In this document: one piece after another, positions 1-10,600 of the stretch | Layout: the number at the start of each line of letters is the position of its first letter | How positions within the stretch are numbered: the stretch's first letter is position 1 | DNA from: Limonium bicolor | Lineage: Eukaryota; Streptophyta; Magnoliopsida; Caryophyllales; Plumbaginaceae | Reading direction: 5' to 3' | NCBI GenBank assembly: GCA_023374045.1 | Contig: CM041778.1 | Coordinates: 362,116,831 to 362,180,830 of the forward strand | Length of the DNA: 64,000 bases | Notes under the pieces: model-generated | Told to the model about the DNA's origin: nothing | Seen by the model: only the letters and a program-made list of their open reading frames with translations | The model's database searches: none | Made by a program: the position numbers and the translations under genes

Positions 1-508
1 TAGATTATATTAGCAGTTAGGTGCTTTAGTCCGGTCCAAACCAGACTAGTAATTCAGTGCGATAAAACCATCTAGATATACTCGTTAACTTTAGATTAGA
101 GCTACGCGTCCTATCTAGATGAGCTATCTGGGATTATGACTTAATACAGAATAGATATTTGAAAATTACAAGCCGATCCAAGTCTCCGTTAAAGTAGTAG
201 GATATGCAGAACCTAGCTAGTGAAACAACTCCCTGAACCTAGAGTCCCGTTCATACTTCATATCTATCACTTTAATTTATCTGCTATTTATTTTCTGTCT
301 ATTATTGATTCCAAAACCAAAACAACCCCTCTTTCGTTACCCATTGCCTGAGGCTAGACTTATTTTCTTCAAGTCCCGCGGATTGATACCTGGTTGCTTC
401 TTAATTGCTATACTACTGTGACCGGGATTTTTGCAACCCGACGGTCTGTTGATTTGTTATTTTCTAGGATTATTTCTTGGCTTTTAATATATCAATTAAA
501 CCCTTGCA
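1..508 (+). repeat. Element A 5' LTR, 3' portion only
   Basis: Direct copy of 7204-7645. It ends CCCTTGCA at 508, three bases before the primer binding site. It carries bases 112-179, which are absent from the right LTR. The deletion end points share TCC, as in illegitimate recombination. The upstream 1.3 kb of this LTR, including its hairpin array and TATA box, lies outside the window. Confidence 0.9.
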
Positions 509-511
509 AAA

Positions 512-529
512 TGGCGCCGTTGCCGGAGA
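512..529 (+). other. Primer binding site of element A, tRNA-Asp type
   Basis: TGGCGCCGTTGCCGG at 512-526 is complementary to the 3' end of plant tRNA-Asp (CCGGCAACGGCGCCA); beyond it the match weakens. It lies 3 bp after the LTR end. tRNA-Asp priming is characteristic of the Athila/Tat clades. Confidence 0.85.
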
Positions 530-1073
530 CTTGACTTTGTTTAGTCCCTAGCCTTGGTTAATTCATTGTTCTGTTGTATTATTTGCTTTCTATTTTTATT
601 TGTTTCGCAATTCAGTTTATTATTTTAATTGTTTTTGGTAATTCAATTTGTTTTGTTGCTATTTGTATTTACTGTTTAATTTTGTGTTGTTTTAATCTTT
701 TTATTGTTATTGTCATTTAATATTCCAGTTATTTTTTTATATCGTCATTTTAAATTCTGCTATTTAAATTCAGTTATTTATTTATCGTCATTTAAATTTC
801 CTTGTCATTTAAATTCCAAGTCATTTATTTTTGTCATTTAATTTTAGTAATTTAATTTCTGTTATTTAATTTTTACTGTCATTTAAATTCCTGCAATTTA
901 ATTCTGTCTTTTTAATTTTTATTTTACAGCTCCCATTTCCTTTACTGCATTAATTTATTAATTTTGTTTTATTTAATTCTGAAAAAAAATGGCAATGGAT
1001 TTGGTTGTCAATTATTTTTGTTTTGTTTTTATTAGTTTATTTTGTTCTTAGTTCTTATTATTTCTAGCTAATA
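530..1073 (+). repeat. T-rich leader of element A with a degenerate short tandem motif
   Basis: The region is strongly T-rich and non-coding. Between about 710 and 910 the motif TCATTTAAATTC recurs many times with variable spacing. It sits between the primer site and the first ORF and is presumably untranslated leader. No hairpin module is seen here. Confidence 0.6.
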
Positions 1074-1775
1074 ATGGCAAGTGAGGAGCAATTCATATGG
1101 GAATCGTATTATTCCCAAGATATATATTGCTCATATTGTACGGGACCTCATGAGATCGATAATTGTCTTGAATTTCAAGAGCAATTATGGTTAGAGGATC
1201 AACCAGACTACCTGCAGAATATAGGTGTTCCACAACACAATACAATCATAAACAATGTTGTCGAACAACCTGAGGGAGAAAACCCCTACATGAACAAACT
1301 GAAGTTCTTTGCTGATTTGGAAGACACAGTTGCGGAGTTAAAAACTCAGCTAGTTCTAATATTGCAAAAACCAAGGAGCAAAGCGGTTCATAACGGAGTA
1401 CACCCTACTGCAGACGGTTTTCTTTTCTCCTTCTCCTTGCTCTATCCAGAAGACGAGGATGCTTACATCCTCGAATTTGAGAAGAAAGAACCACCACCAC
1501 TTTGCCAATATCAAAACCTTGTCAAGCCTCACCTATACAAGGAAGATGTTTACATCCTCCAATTTGAGGAAGAACAGAAATCAACACCTGGTCTTCTGCT
1601 TGAGACCCGTTACCGTCAATACCTCCTCAAGAACCAGGTTTTGTGGAGCATTTATTTTCCTATTCTATTTGTTGAGGTAACATGTTGTTTTGATCCAGGT
1701 GGTTCAATCCTGATTGCTGGCCACTTCGTATCCCCATTGGCACCACTGTCAACTTTTATTTTTGATCTTGGATAA
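1074..1775 (+). CDS. Zinc-knuckle ORF of element A, possibly a gag remnant
   Basis: A 233-codon ORF and the first ORF after the leader. Residues 19-31 form a short zinc knuckle (CSYCTGPHEIDNC, C-x2-C-x3-H-x4-C) of the same type as CAICVGPHETHQC in the gag of element D. The middle has two related acidic segments, DAYILEF and DVYILQF, suggesting an internal duplication. The C-terminus is hydrophobic. There is no capsid-like domain, so this is not a complete Gag. It is followed by the GGGAGGCAACCCA block often seen after ORF1 in Athila-type elements. The ORF is uninterrupted, but I do not know whether it is translated. It may be a shuffled gag/pol relic. Confidence 0.55.
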   Translation: MASEEQFIWESYYSQDIYCSYCTGPHEIDNCLEFQEQLWLEDQPDYLQNIGVPQHNTIINNVVEQPEGENPYMNKLKFFADLEDTVAELKTQLVLILQKPRSKAVHNGVHPTADGFLFSFSLLYPEDEDAYILEFEKKEPPPLCQYQNLVKPHLYKEDVYILQFEEEQKSTPGLLLETRYRQYLLKNQVLWSIYFPILFVEVTCCFDPGGSILIAGHFVSPLAPLSTFIFDLG

Positions 1776-2280
1776 CGAAGTGAGAGTCTAGCCAGAGACT
1801 CTAACTCCGGGCAGCTTGGTGGGAGGCAACCCACCGGTTTGTATCTCTTTTCGCTTTCTTGGTTTAGTTGTTTATTTTACTCTTTGTTTTTATTTTGTGG
1901 TGTGTTAACAGATGTTGTGCATATTGCAAGAGCCTTGGCTCTTATTTTCTACTAATGGTTTTGTCTGTTTCCACTTGAGTTCTCCTAGCCTTGCAGATTC
2001 AAAAATTCTCACTTAGCTCAATTTATGCTTGGCTGAACTCAAGTGTGGGGGAATCATGAAGCATTACTCCTAAAAAGATCAGGGAGCAATTCTTACACCC
2101 TCACTCTTTGCTTTCTGTATTATGTGTGCTTAATTTGATTTAGCCTGATTTACTGCTTATCTGTGTTTAATTAGTTAGCCTTTATCAAGTCTTTTGTGAT
2201 ATTTTTGGGTGATTTATAGTTTTAATATGTTAACTTATAAATTATTTAATATAAAAAGAAAAAAAAAGATGAGATTTTCA
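1776..2280 (+). other. Non-coding spacer of element A with conserved element motifs
   Basis: Contains TTGGTGGGAGGCAACCCAC at about 1817-1835, a block familiar from the region downstream of pol in Athila-type elements. It also has AAGTGTGGGGGAA at 2041-2053, the first of three copies of the element's polypurine motif (others at 5000 and 5877). No gene is seen. Confidence 0.55.
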
Positions 2281-2600
2281 ACGTGTCCGGAATTGCGTCC
2301 GAACAGCACCACCCGGACACGTTATAACGCCCCCATGTCCGCATAATGGACGCTAATACGGACAATATATGTATACAGCCTCTCTATTTCCACTCACGTC
2401 CATATGCGGACGCTTACACGGACGCAACCAACATCAATGTCCGCAAACGGACACAAGCGTGGACGCTTGCAAAACAGTCACGTCCGTATAACGGACACCC
2501 ACACGGACGTAACCAACAGCCGTGTCCGTAAGAGGACACAATTGTGGACGATTGCAGACCAGTGATGTCCGCATACACGGACGCTCATATGGACGTAAGA
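2281..2600 (+). repeat. Internal array of GTCCG...CGGAC dyads in element A, about 42-bp period
   Basis: GTCC-initiated units start at 2337, 2398, 2439, 2482, 2524 and 2567; the last five are 41-43 bp apart. Each unit holds a short dyad (for example GTCCGCAAACGGAC) followed by further GGAC repeats. The array uses the same stem vocabulary as the LTR array at 6055-6345 of this element but a shorter period. The flanks 2601-2870 are CT-rich and then GC-rich. One more dyad, with GTCCGGACTTG and ACAAGTCCGGAC, lies at about 3051-3099. Confidence 0.75.
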
Positions 2601-3332
2601 ATTTGGGCGCCCCGATTTCTTCTTCTTCTTCTTCTTTCTTTCTCTTTTCTCCTTTCTTTTTCTTTTCTCCTTTCTCTTTTCCTCTCTCTGTCGAACTCGA
2701 CCCAGACAACAGCCGCCCTCTTCTCCACCGCAACCCACGCCGGTGACCACCACATCTCCGACGCCGCCGCACCGCCGCAGCACCACCGACGCCAACCTGC
2801 AGCCTCCGCCGTCATCCTCTTCAGAAATCCCGCAAACGACATTCGCACAGGTTTTTCACAATAATTGGAGAATTTGCCAAATCTGTTTCGAAATTGGAAG
2901 AAATCGATGGATTAGATAATAGTTTGCATAGATTATGCTGTTAATTAGATGCTTGAAGGGCGCAATCATGAGAAAATTTGCGAAATCTGTGAAATTTATG
3001 TGATTTGGGCAAATTCTGTCGCCGCGATTTTGAATTAGGGTTCTTGCGCTGTCCGGACTTGCGTCCGCGCCAGCCCCCCGGACACAAGTCCGGACATGTT
3101 GAATTTTGCAAAAATTTTAAAATTGTTTCTGGCTTTGCACCTTAACGTGTGTTGTTAGTTAAGCTTCGTATTATGACTGTTAAGCCCTAAATTTCCTTGC
3201 TCGCAAGCGATAAAGAACTTTTGAGAATACGAATTGCTATGGGCTCGTTTCTGTCAGTTTGTGTGTTCTTTAACTTTCAACATTGCATCCTTTATTATTG
3301 AACTTTAATTTCTGTCTGACTACAATAAATAG
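2601..3332. other. Element A interior without recognisable gene
   Basis: A pyrimidine-rich tract (about 2620-2700) and a proline-codon-rich stretch (2700-2860) produce ORFs on both strands, but none resembles a known protein. The rest is AT-rich and non-coding. Confidence 0.5.
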
Positions 3333-4644
3333 ATGGTTTGTACTAGAGGAGGTGGGGTTACACGCCCGGGGCCCTCTTCGCGAGCCCCCCGCCCGGATGA
3401 TCCATCAGCTGCGCCCCCTCCACCGCCCTCTCCACTACGTGAGGACGGGTTTATCTCCGCCGCCGCCCGTACCTGGTTCGACCAGGGCGGGAAATTCATC
3501 ATGGAGAGGCGCATAGCAGCAGAGGTGATTAGCACCACCGAGATAAACCTATCTTTGAGAGCTTCGGGATCGCCGCAGTACTGAGGATGGGCGAAGGACT
3601 TTTCGCTCCTGACCTAGTCCGGGAGTTCTACGCGAACGCCCAGGCGCACGATACTCTGAATTTCATCACATCTTACGTGCACCACCACCCAGTTGAGCTC
3701 ACTCCCACCGCCTTCAGTACCATCTTTATGCTTCCGGATAATGAGGAAGCCCATGTAGATATGGGTGAGGAGCTACTTCGGACCACTAGGACTAGATGGG
3801 TCCAGGAGATCGATCATACATCCAGACATAGGGGAGAGGAGAGTAAGGGGGTCATCCCCTACACTAGCCTCCCATCGCTCATGCAGAGGCTGGTAGCAGA
3901 GATCCTCAGCCATCAGATCCGGCCACGTGCTGGAAATGATGTTACTGACGAGGACTGCGTGTTGATCGACTACCTCCTAGCACCGCCTCCCCTCCACAGC
4001 GACAGCTCTCCATCTCGTACATCATGTTCCGTCAGCTGCACAAGGTGATCACGTACCTGAGATCAAAGAAGAAGAAGATCACGCCCATCTTTCCCTTCTT
4101 CATCCACCACCACCTCGCCTGTTCGCTACCTGACGACGTATTCACCGGAGTCGACGTGCGAGAGGGCGAGAGCCCTATCTCTTTTCAGACTGTGAAGAGA
4201 TGGGGCTTCATGCGCTTAGAGGACGGGAGCTGGGTACGCGGCAGCTCTGGCCTGGGGGCTACTACTTTGTCCTCGACTTCGGGCTCTGCACCGGCGGTCA
4301 CTGCTACCATGCAGCCACCTACTCCTCCAGTCATGAGCATTCCACCAGAGCTGCAGACCATGATGGATACCATCCTACAGCAGCAGCAGACGATGCAGCA
4401 GCAGGTCGGTGATGTCCAGCAGAGACAGAAGCAGATGGCAGGGCATATTAACGAGATACGCCAGACACAGACCACGCTCCGAGACACACAGGATCGGATT
4501 ACCCAGCGCTTGGAGCGCAGCAGACGGTGTTCAGAGTGCGACAGCTCTACTCATCCGGCAGCTCATGGACCGCATGGATCAGAGACCACCTCCGGGACCA
4601 TCACAGTGATCCTCTATTTTTGTTTCGGTTGTTATTTATTTTAG
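3333..4644 (+). pseudogene. Broken ORF2 ('env-like' / putative plant transposon domain) of element A
   Basis: Three overlapping frames form one decayed gene. The first part (3333-3584) is proline-rich and basic. The second (3587-4048) carries LVREFYANA followed by a hydrophobic/acidic domain, a pattern I associate with the plant transposon domain in Athila ORF2. The third (4024-4644) ends in a glutamine-rich coiled coil rich in Q, T and R. Continuity is lost by frameshifts near 3550 and 3985. In Athila-type elements this ORF lies between pol and the 3' LTR; its role is unresolved. Here it remains although gag-pol is gone. The family assignment is from pattern memory, not a search. Confidence 0.6.
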
Positions 4645-5876
4645 TTTGTCCTCTTTTGTTGTTTTACCTTTATTTTATTTCATTTTTAAGGGTAAACGGT
4701 GTCGTAAACCGTACGGACTAACTTGTAGTTGTTTAAATGTTAAATATTCTATTCTATTTTCCTCTAATGCTATGTTGTGCAACCTCTTCTATTTTCACTC
4801 ACTCAACACTTATGCACTGGAGGGGAGGTATAGCACGACAAATAAACCTCAACCGCGCACGAACTTACGATTTGCTGGAACATTGGGGAGTACTCTTTTT
4901 TTTACATTTTGTTATCTCTAATTGCTTGCCAATGTTCTACGTTATAATGCATGCTTACTTGGGGTTCGATTTCCACGCAATGAGGACATTGCTCTTCTCA
5001 AGTGTGGGGGGGAAATTAAGAGTAGAAAAATCAATCTGAATATGCAAGTTGGGTTTAAATGTCACACTTGTCTTTATTTGTCTACTTGCTTTCGAGAAAA
5101 TCACTTCTTCAAACAGATTTAGAAATCAAGGCATGTTGACTACCTCAAGAATCCTTCTGCTTTAGGGTTTTTGTATATCTAATTTTATTCAAAATTAATC
5201 TATTTTCACTAAAATTTGATGGATTAGTTGATTATGGAAACTGAATTAGTTTAGCTTGGGATTCTTGTAAATGATTTGAAAGTTTGGAATGAAAAGGATA
5301 AGGCAAGGTACTCCGCTGATCAAAATTTTTTCCGAACAAAAGCAGGCCTCGTCTATCCGGTTATTAAGTCTTAAGGGTGCCTTAACACCTATCTACCTAT
5401 GGGCTCGGGATCTGGGATAGTTGGCCCAACACCGTTACATGGATAGAGAGAAAAGTCTGGGTGACGGAATAACTCTACAATTCGTAATAATTCGATTGTT
5501 TTATATATATATCTAGAAAAAGAATGTTCTTCCATGCCAAAAATTGATTGCAGTTTAAATTTGATCATGAGTACGTGGTGTTGAAAGGTATTGCGGAATA
5601 AGGCATTACTTCACACCCCTTGACATCCAAAGGTTAGAGGAAAGGAATAGTGGAAGATCCCAAGTTAATCTACTTCCAGATTTTGTATTATGACTTTTCC
5701 ATGCTTTTAAAATCCTTCTTTTTCACTAACTGTGAAAACCTACATCCAGAAGCAGAATTATTCTTTTGATCGCCATCATTACTTGCTTTCTGTCTGCATC
5801 TGTTTAACTCTGCGGTTCAATGCTACAGCCTTGAAGATAGTTTTATTCTCTATTTGCATGAGGACAAGCAAAAGAT
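4645..5876. other. 3' non-coding region of element A
   Basis: AT-rich, with no gene. It contains the second copy of the purine motif (AAGTGTGGGGGGGAAA, 5000-5015), preceded by GAGGACATTG, an arrangement typical of the 3' part of Athila-type elements. Confidence 0.55.
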
Positions 5877-5891
5877 AAGTGTGGGGGAATT
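5877..5891 (+). other. Polypurine tract of element A
   Basis: AAGTGTGGGGGAATT lies directly before the TG that begins the right LTR (5892). It would prime plus-strand DNA synthesis. Confidence 0.8.
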
Positions 5892-6054
5892 TGATGCACT
5901 GATTATTGATCTATCTTTTGAGTGCTTTGAACCCTTGTTTTCCATATTTTTTACTTAGGATTATGCATTAACCATCTTGTTTCCATGTTATTTTGGCTTA
6001 GGACATGTAGGAAGGAGTTTAGATCTTTGGAACACAAAAAGAGGAAAATTTACA

Positions 6055-6345
6055 CATGTCCGGATATGTATCCGGATGGGCAGACACGGACACATTATAC
6101 TTGTCCGGGAAACTTGTGCGGACACAAATGCGGACATCTCCAGATCGAGTTTCCCCTCTACACTCACGTCCGCACGCGGACAGAAATGCGGACAAGTATA
6201 GATCTCACCAGGACACTCACGTCCGCACGCGGACAGAAACGCGGACACGTAAAGATCTTACCAGGACAACCATGTCCGTACACGGACAGAAACGTGGACA
6301 AGTGCAAATCTCGTCAGGATACCCCTGTCCGTATGCGGTCACAAA
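6055..6345 (+). repeat. Hairpin array in U3 of element A, exact 53-bp period
   Basis: GTCCG-dyads start at 6168, 6221, 6274 and 6327, exactly 53 bp apart. A more diverged part lies upstream (6058-6150). A unit reads GTCCGCACGCGGAC, a 6-base spacer, then GCGGAC again, so one arm is present twice. Between dyads a constant AGATCTCACCAGGACA-like stretch recurs. The array starts about 160 bp into the LTR. Confidence 0.85.
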
Positions 6346-6512
6346 CGCGGACAAGACACAACACCGAAAGTAAATTGCTGTCGATGAGATTAAACGCCAA
6401 AAGTTTCCACTAATCTAAATTCTGCACTCCCCTAATTGTCTGTCTACGCCGAAAGTTTGTCTCCACTAAATTCTCCAGCTAATTTCCCACGTCTGTCGTT
6501 GCTCTTCCCTCC

Positions 6513-6520
6513 TATAAATA
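6513..6520 (+). promoter_or_regulatory. TATA box of the element A LTR
   Basis: TATAAATA in the context CCTATAAATACC, 168 bp after the hairpin array, followed by a C/A-rich leader. An almost identical context is found in the LTR of element C (14873). Confidence 0.65.
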
Positions 6521-7645
6521 CCACACACTTCATCCATCTTAGACACATCTAATCATCGATCATTCCTCTTCCTCCATTCTTCACTCCATCTATTCTTGTT
6601 CATTTACACAACACCTCTCCCATACTCCATCTCCACACACATACACATATTCAAACACCAACACACATCGCTACAACCACATTTTCACTCCGATTTCTCC
6701 ACACAAAAAATCATACACATTACTTCGCACACACGCCACACAAAAATCTCACGTCCGGATTTGTGCCCGGATTTATGTCCGACCCAACCCATCCGGACGG
6801 CTCACAAACATTTCCAAAAATTCCATTTTCGCTTCATTTCCATCAAGTTCACTTCATTGTCGCCAATTCCAACCTCCAAACCAGCATAGCGCAAGGACGA
6901 AGGGCGGAGCAAGCAAGAGGATCTTCGTAACAGATGATTTCTCCTAACTCTATCTTATTTATGGTTTCAATTGCTATGTCTAGCTAAGAGGATTTACTCT
7001 GGGGGAGGGGATGTTGTAATTAGTTAAACTCTGCATTTTTTACTGCTTAATTGAGACTATTTGGATTGCTCAAGTTAATGCTTTTAAGTGCTTTTAATAA
7101 ACGTCATGAACTTATTATAAGCCTTCGAATCGTGTTATGATCAGATAAGATGATTAGCATTGACGGTCTTATTAACCTGTTGCCTATGCTAATTACAATT
7201 GGATAGATTATATTAGCAGTTAGGTGCTTTAGTCCGGTCCAAACCAGACTAGTAATTATGTGCGATAAAACCATCTAGATATACCCGTTAACTATAGATT
7301 AGAGCTACGTGTCCAAGTCTCCGTTAAAGTAGTAGGATATTCAGAACCTAGCAAGTGAAACAACTCCCTGAACCTAGAGTCCCGTTCATACTTCCTATCT
7401 ATCGCTTTAATTTATCTGTTATTTATTTTCTTGTCTATTATTGATTCCAAAACCAAAACAACCCCTCTTTCGTTACCCATTGCCTGAGGCTAGACTTATT
7501 TTCTTCAAGTCCCGCGGATTGATACCTGGTTGATTCTTAATTGCTATACTACTGTGACCGGGACTTTTGCAACCCGACGGTCTGTTGATTTGTTATTTTC
7601 TAGGATTATTTCTTAGCTTTTAATATATCAATTAAACCCCTTGCA

Positions 7646-10600
7646 GGTACCACCCTCTCAATCCAATAAACACGCGTGCCCGGTCTACCAGGTCCTTCTC
7701 GTCCCCCCAATAGTTAGTGTTAGTCAAATTCTTATAATCTCTTCCTTAGTTTACTCAGGACATCACTCTGATGTCATTAACAATTAGTAAGGAAGTTGTA
7801 ATTTAATATTACACTCATATAAATCCATCCTCCTAATCTCCTTGAATTCTCCATTCGTGATCCAATTCATTTCCTCGTATAGTAGGCTACTCTACCGTGT
7901 AGTTAGCAGCATGACATATATCAAGACGGATTAATCACCACACAATTACAGGCAACAATAATAGTCCAGTTTACATGCTTTAATCTTGGGGGACGTTTTT
8001 CCACACAAGCAACTAGCGCACAAGCCGAGTATAACTCGGTAGCACGAAGGCTACAAGAAACCATACCTTGGCCTAATGGATGTCCGCCTAATTTCGTCTA
8101 GCAATCCCGGCTATCCAATACGAATCCCGCCTATAATTATTAACTGAATGTGTCAATAATTTATCAGGTTATTAGTTTACTTATGAAACGGTTTCCTACG
8201 TCTTAATCCTTACGTGCATGTGCATGCACTCCTTGCATTTACGTACTAATTCCAAAACCGTATTACAATGTGATCATCGTTCATTAATATTTCTTCCATC
8301 CCATAACCTTACTTATGATTAAGTATTATTTATTTATCCTATAGTCTTTATTTATGAGACTTATATTAGTTTGGTAATTCTCTTTTTAATACCTCCATTT
8401 AATTTCAAATGTAACACATTATTTTATTTCCTTTTGATTTATTTTTAAAATCCTAAATGTATATACATGTGTTATCTAAGTCATATGTTGTATTGTCTGA
8501 ATGACTTAACAACTTTATTTATTCCTTAATAATATTTATAGGTCATCTATGGACACAAATATTTTATATCCTTCATTATTTACAATCTATCTCTGAATAC
8601 TCCTTTAACGTTTACACATTGATTCCTTTTACTCACGTAGCCTATAGTTTTAATTTCATAATCCCTTAAATCAATATTTTCCTTTCTAATTCCTCCAAAT
8701 ATTCACATAGCATTTACTATGATTTTAATTCAAGTAAGGATAGCTATATCTCCGGTTATTTACATTATAACCCAATAATTTCATAAACTTTACATTTTAC
8801 TTCTAATTGCGTTATATTATATAGTTTTAATTCCTTACTTCACTAAATTATAATTCCACCTTATGATTTCGGTAATTACTTTCTGGACACAACAACCTTT
8901 GGTAATTACTATTCAGCCACACTTACTTTTAGTTTTGCACCAAACTTTTCTATATTTATATTTCTCTCCTAAAATCTTATAACATATACATATATGTTAT
9001 TATTATCATATAACCTATAGTTTTTTTATATTCCTTTCTAGTAAATTCTGAATTTCCTTTAATATTTTCGGAGATTACACAACCTCCCTACATTATTTTC
9101 GGTTTTCACCCTTAGCTTTCCTTAATTACATTTTTACCCCAAAACTTTTATAACCTATATATTTTATGTTATTATTTATTTCTAACTCCAATTTTCGGTC
9201 AACACTTTGACCATTGCCTTAATTAATTTCTAATACACTAATATACCCAGAATTTTACTTATTTCTCAACTGGGTCACAAATTTTCCAGAATTTACAATT
9301 TAGTCCCAAAACTTTATAATTTGTTATTGTAATTCCTTAGCACTTATTTAACTTACCCAAAATTCATAATATAAGCTCATATACTATATTACATCATTAT
9401 ACAGCCTAAGTTTCAGATCATTCTTGGATTTTAATATGTATACCCCATACTTTTCAAAAAAAATTACACTTTTACCACATAACTTATTAAACTAGTCATT
9501 TAAGTACTTATAATTAAATTTAGCTCATCCAAAACTTATAAAACAAGTTTATATACTTATGTAGCTCATTAATAACCCATTTATACAGCAAGCTCTCGGC
9601 TGTAATTAATTTTTAACATATAGTTTTATAACTTATGTTTTTAAGGCTTATAATGCCATAAAATGCTTATAAAATTACCTAAACATTTGGCTAAGGTACA
9701 AACTATTATATACAATTTAAATACATCAAAATATCCATAAAAATGAACCGAAAATTCGGACATGGTATAATAGTACATCCGGTTACATTCTAATTATATA
9801 TTATGTCCTTATACATTATAAAAATGACATTTAAGTGCCTAAATTATTACTAAACCTAACCAAGTGTTCCTCATCAGTTTATAATCATTTATAGGTTAAA
9901 CTCAACTATTTTTAAGTGTTTATTTTCGGTTACATACAGAAATGTACTTAGAACATTCTTAAGGTACTTAATTAAGCCTTAAACTTAGATTACCTTTGTA
10001 TTGCTTCAAATGTTGTTTTTGCAGCTCACTCTTTTCGGCCCCTAGGGTAAGACAAGGGATATAATTCAGGTTCTGTACATACTTAAGGTTAATGGAGTGT
10101 TTAAGACCTTAAAAACATGATTTAAGTGTTTACCACTCTTAAGGTATGATTTTTCTCTTATTTTCCCCCTTGTATATTTTCGGCTAGCACTTTAAGAATT
10201 TGTGAACTCCATTTCAGCCACAACATGTAGAAGACAATGTAAAATAATGTTAGGGCATAGATTACCATAATGGTACTTAGGAAGATTAGGGTTCTAAAGC
10301 ATGAAAACTTAAGATTTCCATGACATTACCTTAGATGTTGTCCTAGGAATTTTTGGCCTCCTTAAGCTTAGTAGTGGCAACAATTTTGTGCATGAAAAGA
10401 GCAAGGAAATGGTGTTAAAAAGGCTAGAATTTTCGGACAACTTAATGACATAGGGAACCTTAGTGTTTAGAGCATGTTTTACCTTGATTAAGTGGTCTTA
10501 ACCCTTCTCCTGCTCAAACTGATTTTTGGTTTCCAACAGCCCTTCTTGCATGGATTTTTCGGTCACATAATGTCAAGGGAACCAAGGTTGGTCATGTGTG

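Larger units (their letters stand above)
1..7645 (+). mobile_element. Element A: non-autonomous Athila-type LTR retrotransposon, 5' end cut by the window
   Basis: Bases 1-508 reappear at 7204-7645 as a direct repeat, so both LTRs are present. The inner boundary of the left LTR is at 508 (ends TTGCA), followed by a primer site matching the 3' end of tRNA-Asp, the primer typical of Athila/Tat Ty3/gypsy elements. The right LTR starts at 5892 just after a purine tract. The internal part (509-5891) has no protease, reverse transcriptase or integrase. It holds a small zinc-knuckle ORF and a broken Athila ORF2-like region. It must therefore have depended on proteins made elsewhere. It is inserted in element B. 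By hand count the aligned LTR parts differ by about 13 substitutions in 440 bp (near 3%), plus a 68-bp deletion in the right copy. The left target-site duplicate is outside the window; the right one would be ggtac (7646-7650). Confidence 0.88.
5892..7645 (+). repeat. Element A 3' LTR (1754 bp)
   Basis: Begins TGATGCACTG just after the purine tract and ends CCCCTTGCA. It contains a 53-bp-period hairpin array at 6055-6345 (U3) and a TATA box at 6513-6520, so transcription would start around 6540. A second G-rich tract (7001-7010) followed by TGTTGTAAT mimics an LTR boundary but is internal. Compared with the left copy it lacks 68 bp (homologous to 112-179). Confidence 0.85.

Noticed and set aside
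2434..2864. Overlapping ORFs on both strands (Arg/Lys-rich minus, Ser/Pro-rich plus)
   Set aside because: They arise from a CT-rich tract and GC-rich stretch; no motif, and the antisense frames mirror each other.
7001..7025. GGGGGAGGGGA followed by TG as the start of the right LTR of A
   Set aside because: AAGTGTGGGGGAATT at 5877 is the standard purine tract of this clade, and the LTR start at 5892 resembles the C and D LTR starts. The left LTR start that would decide it is outside the window.
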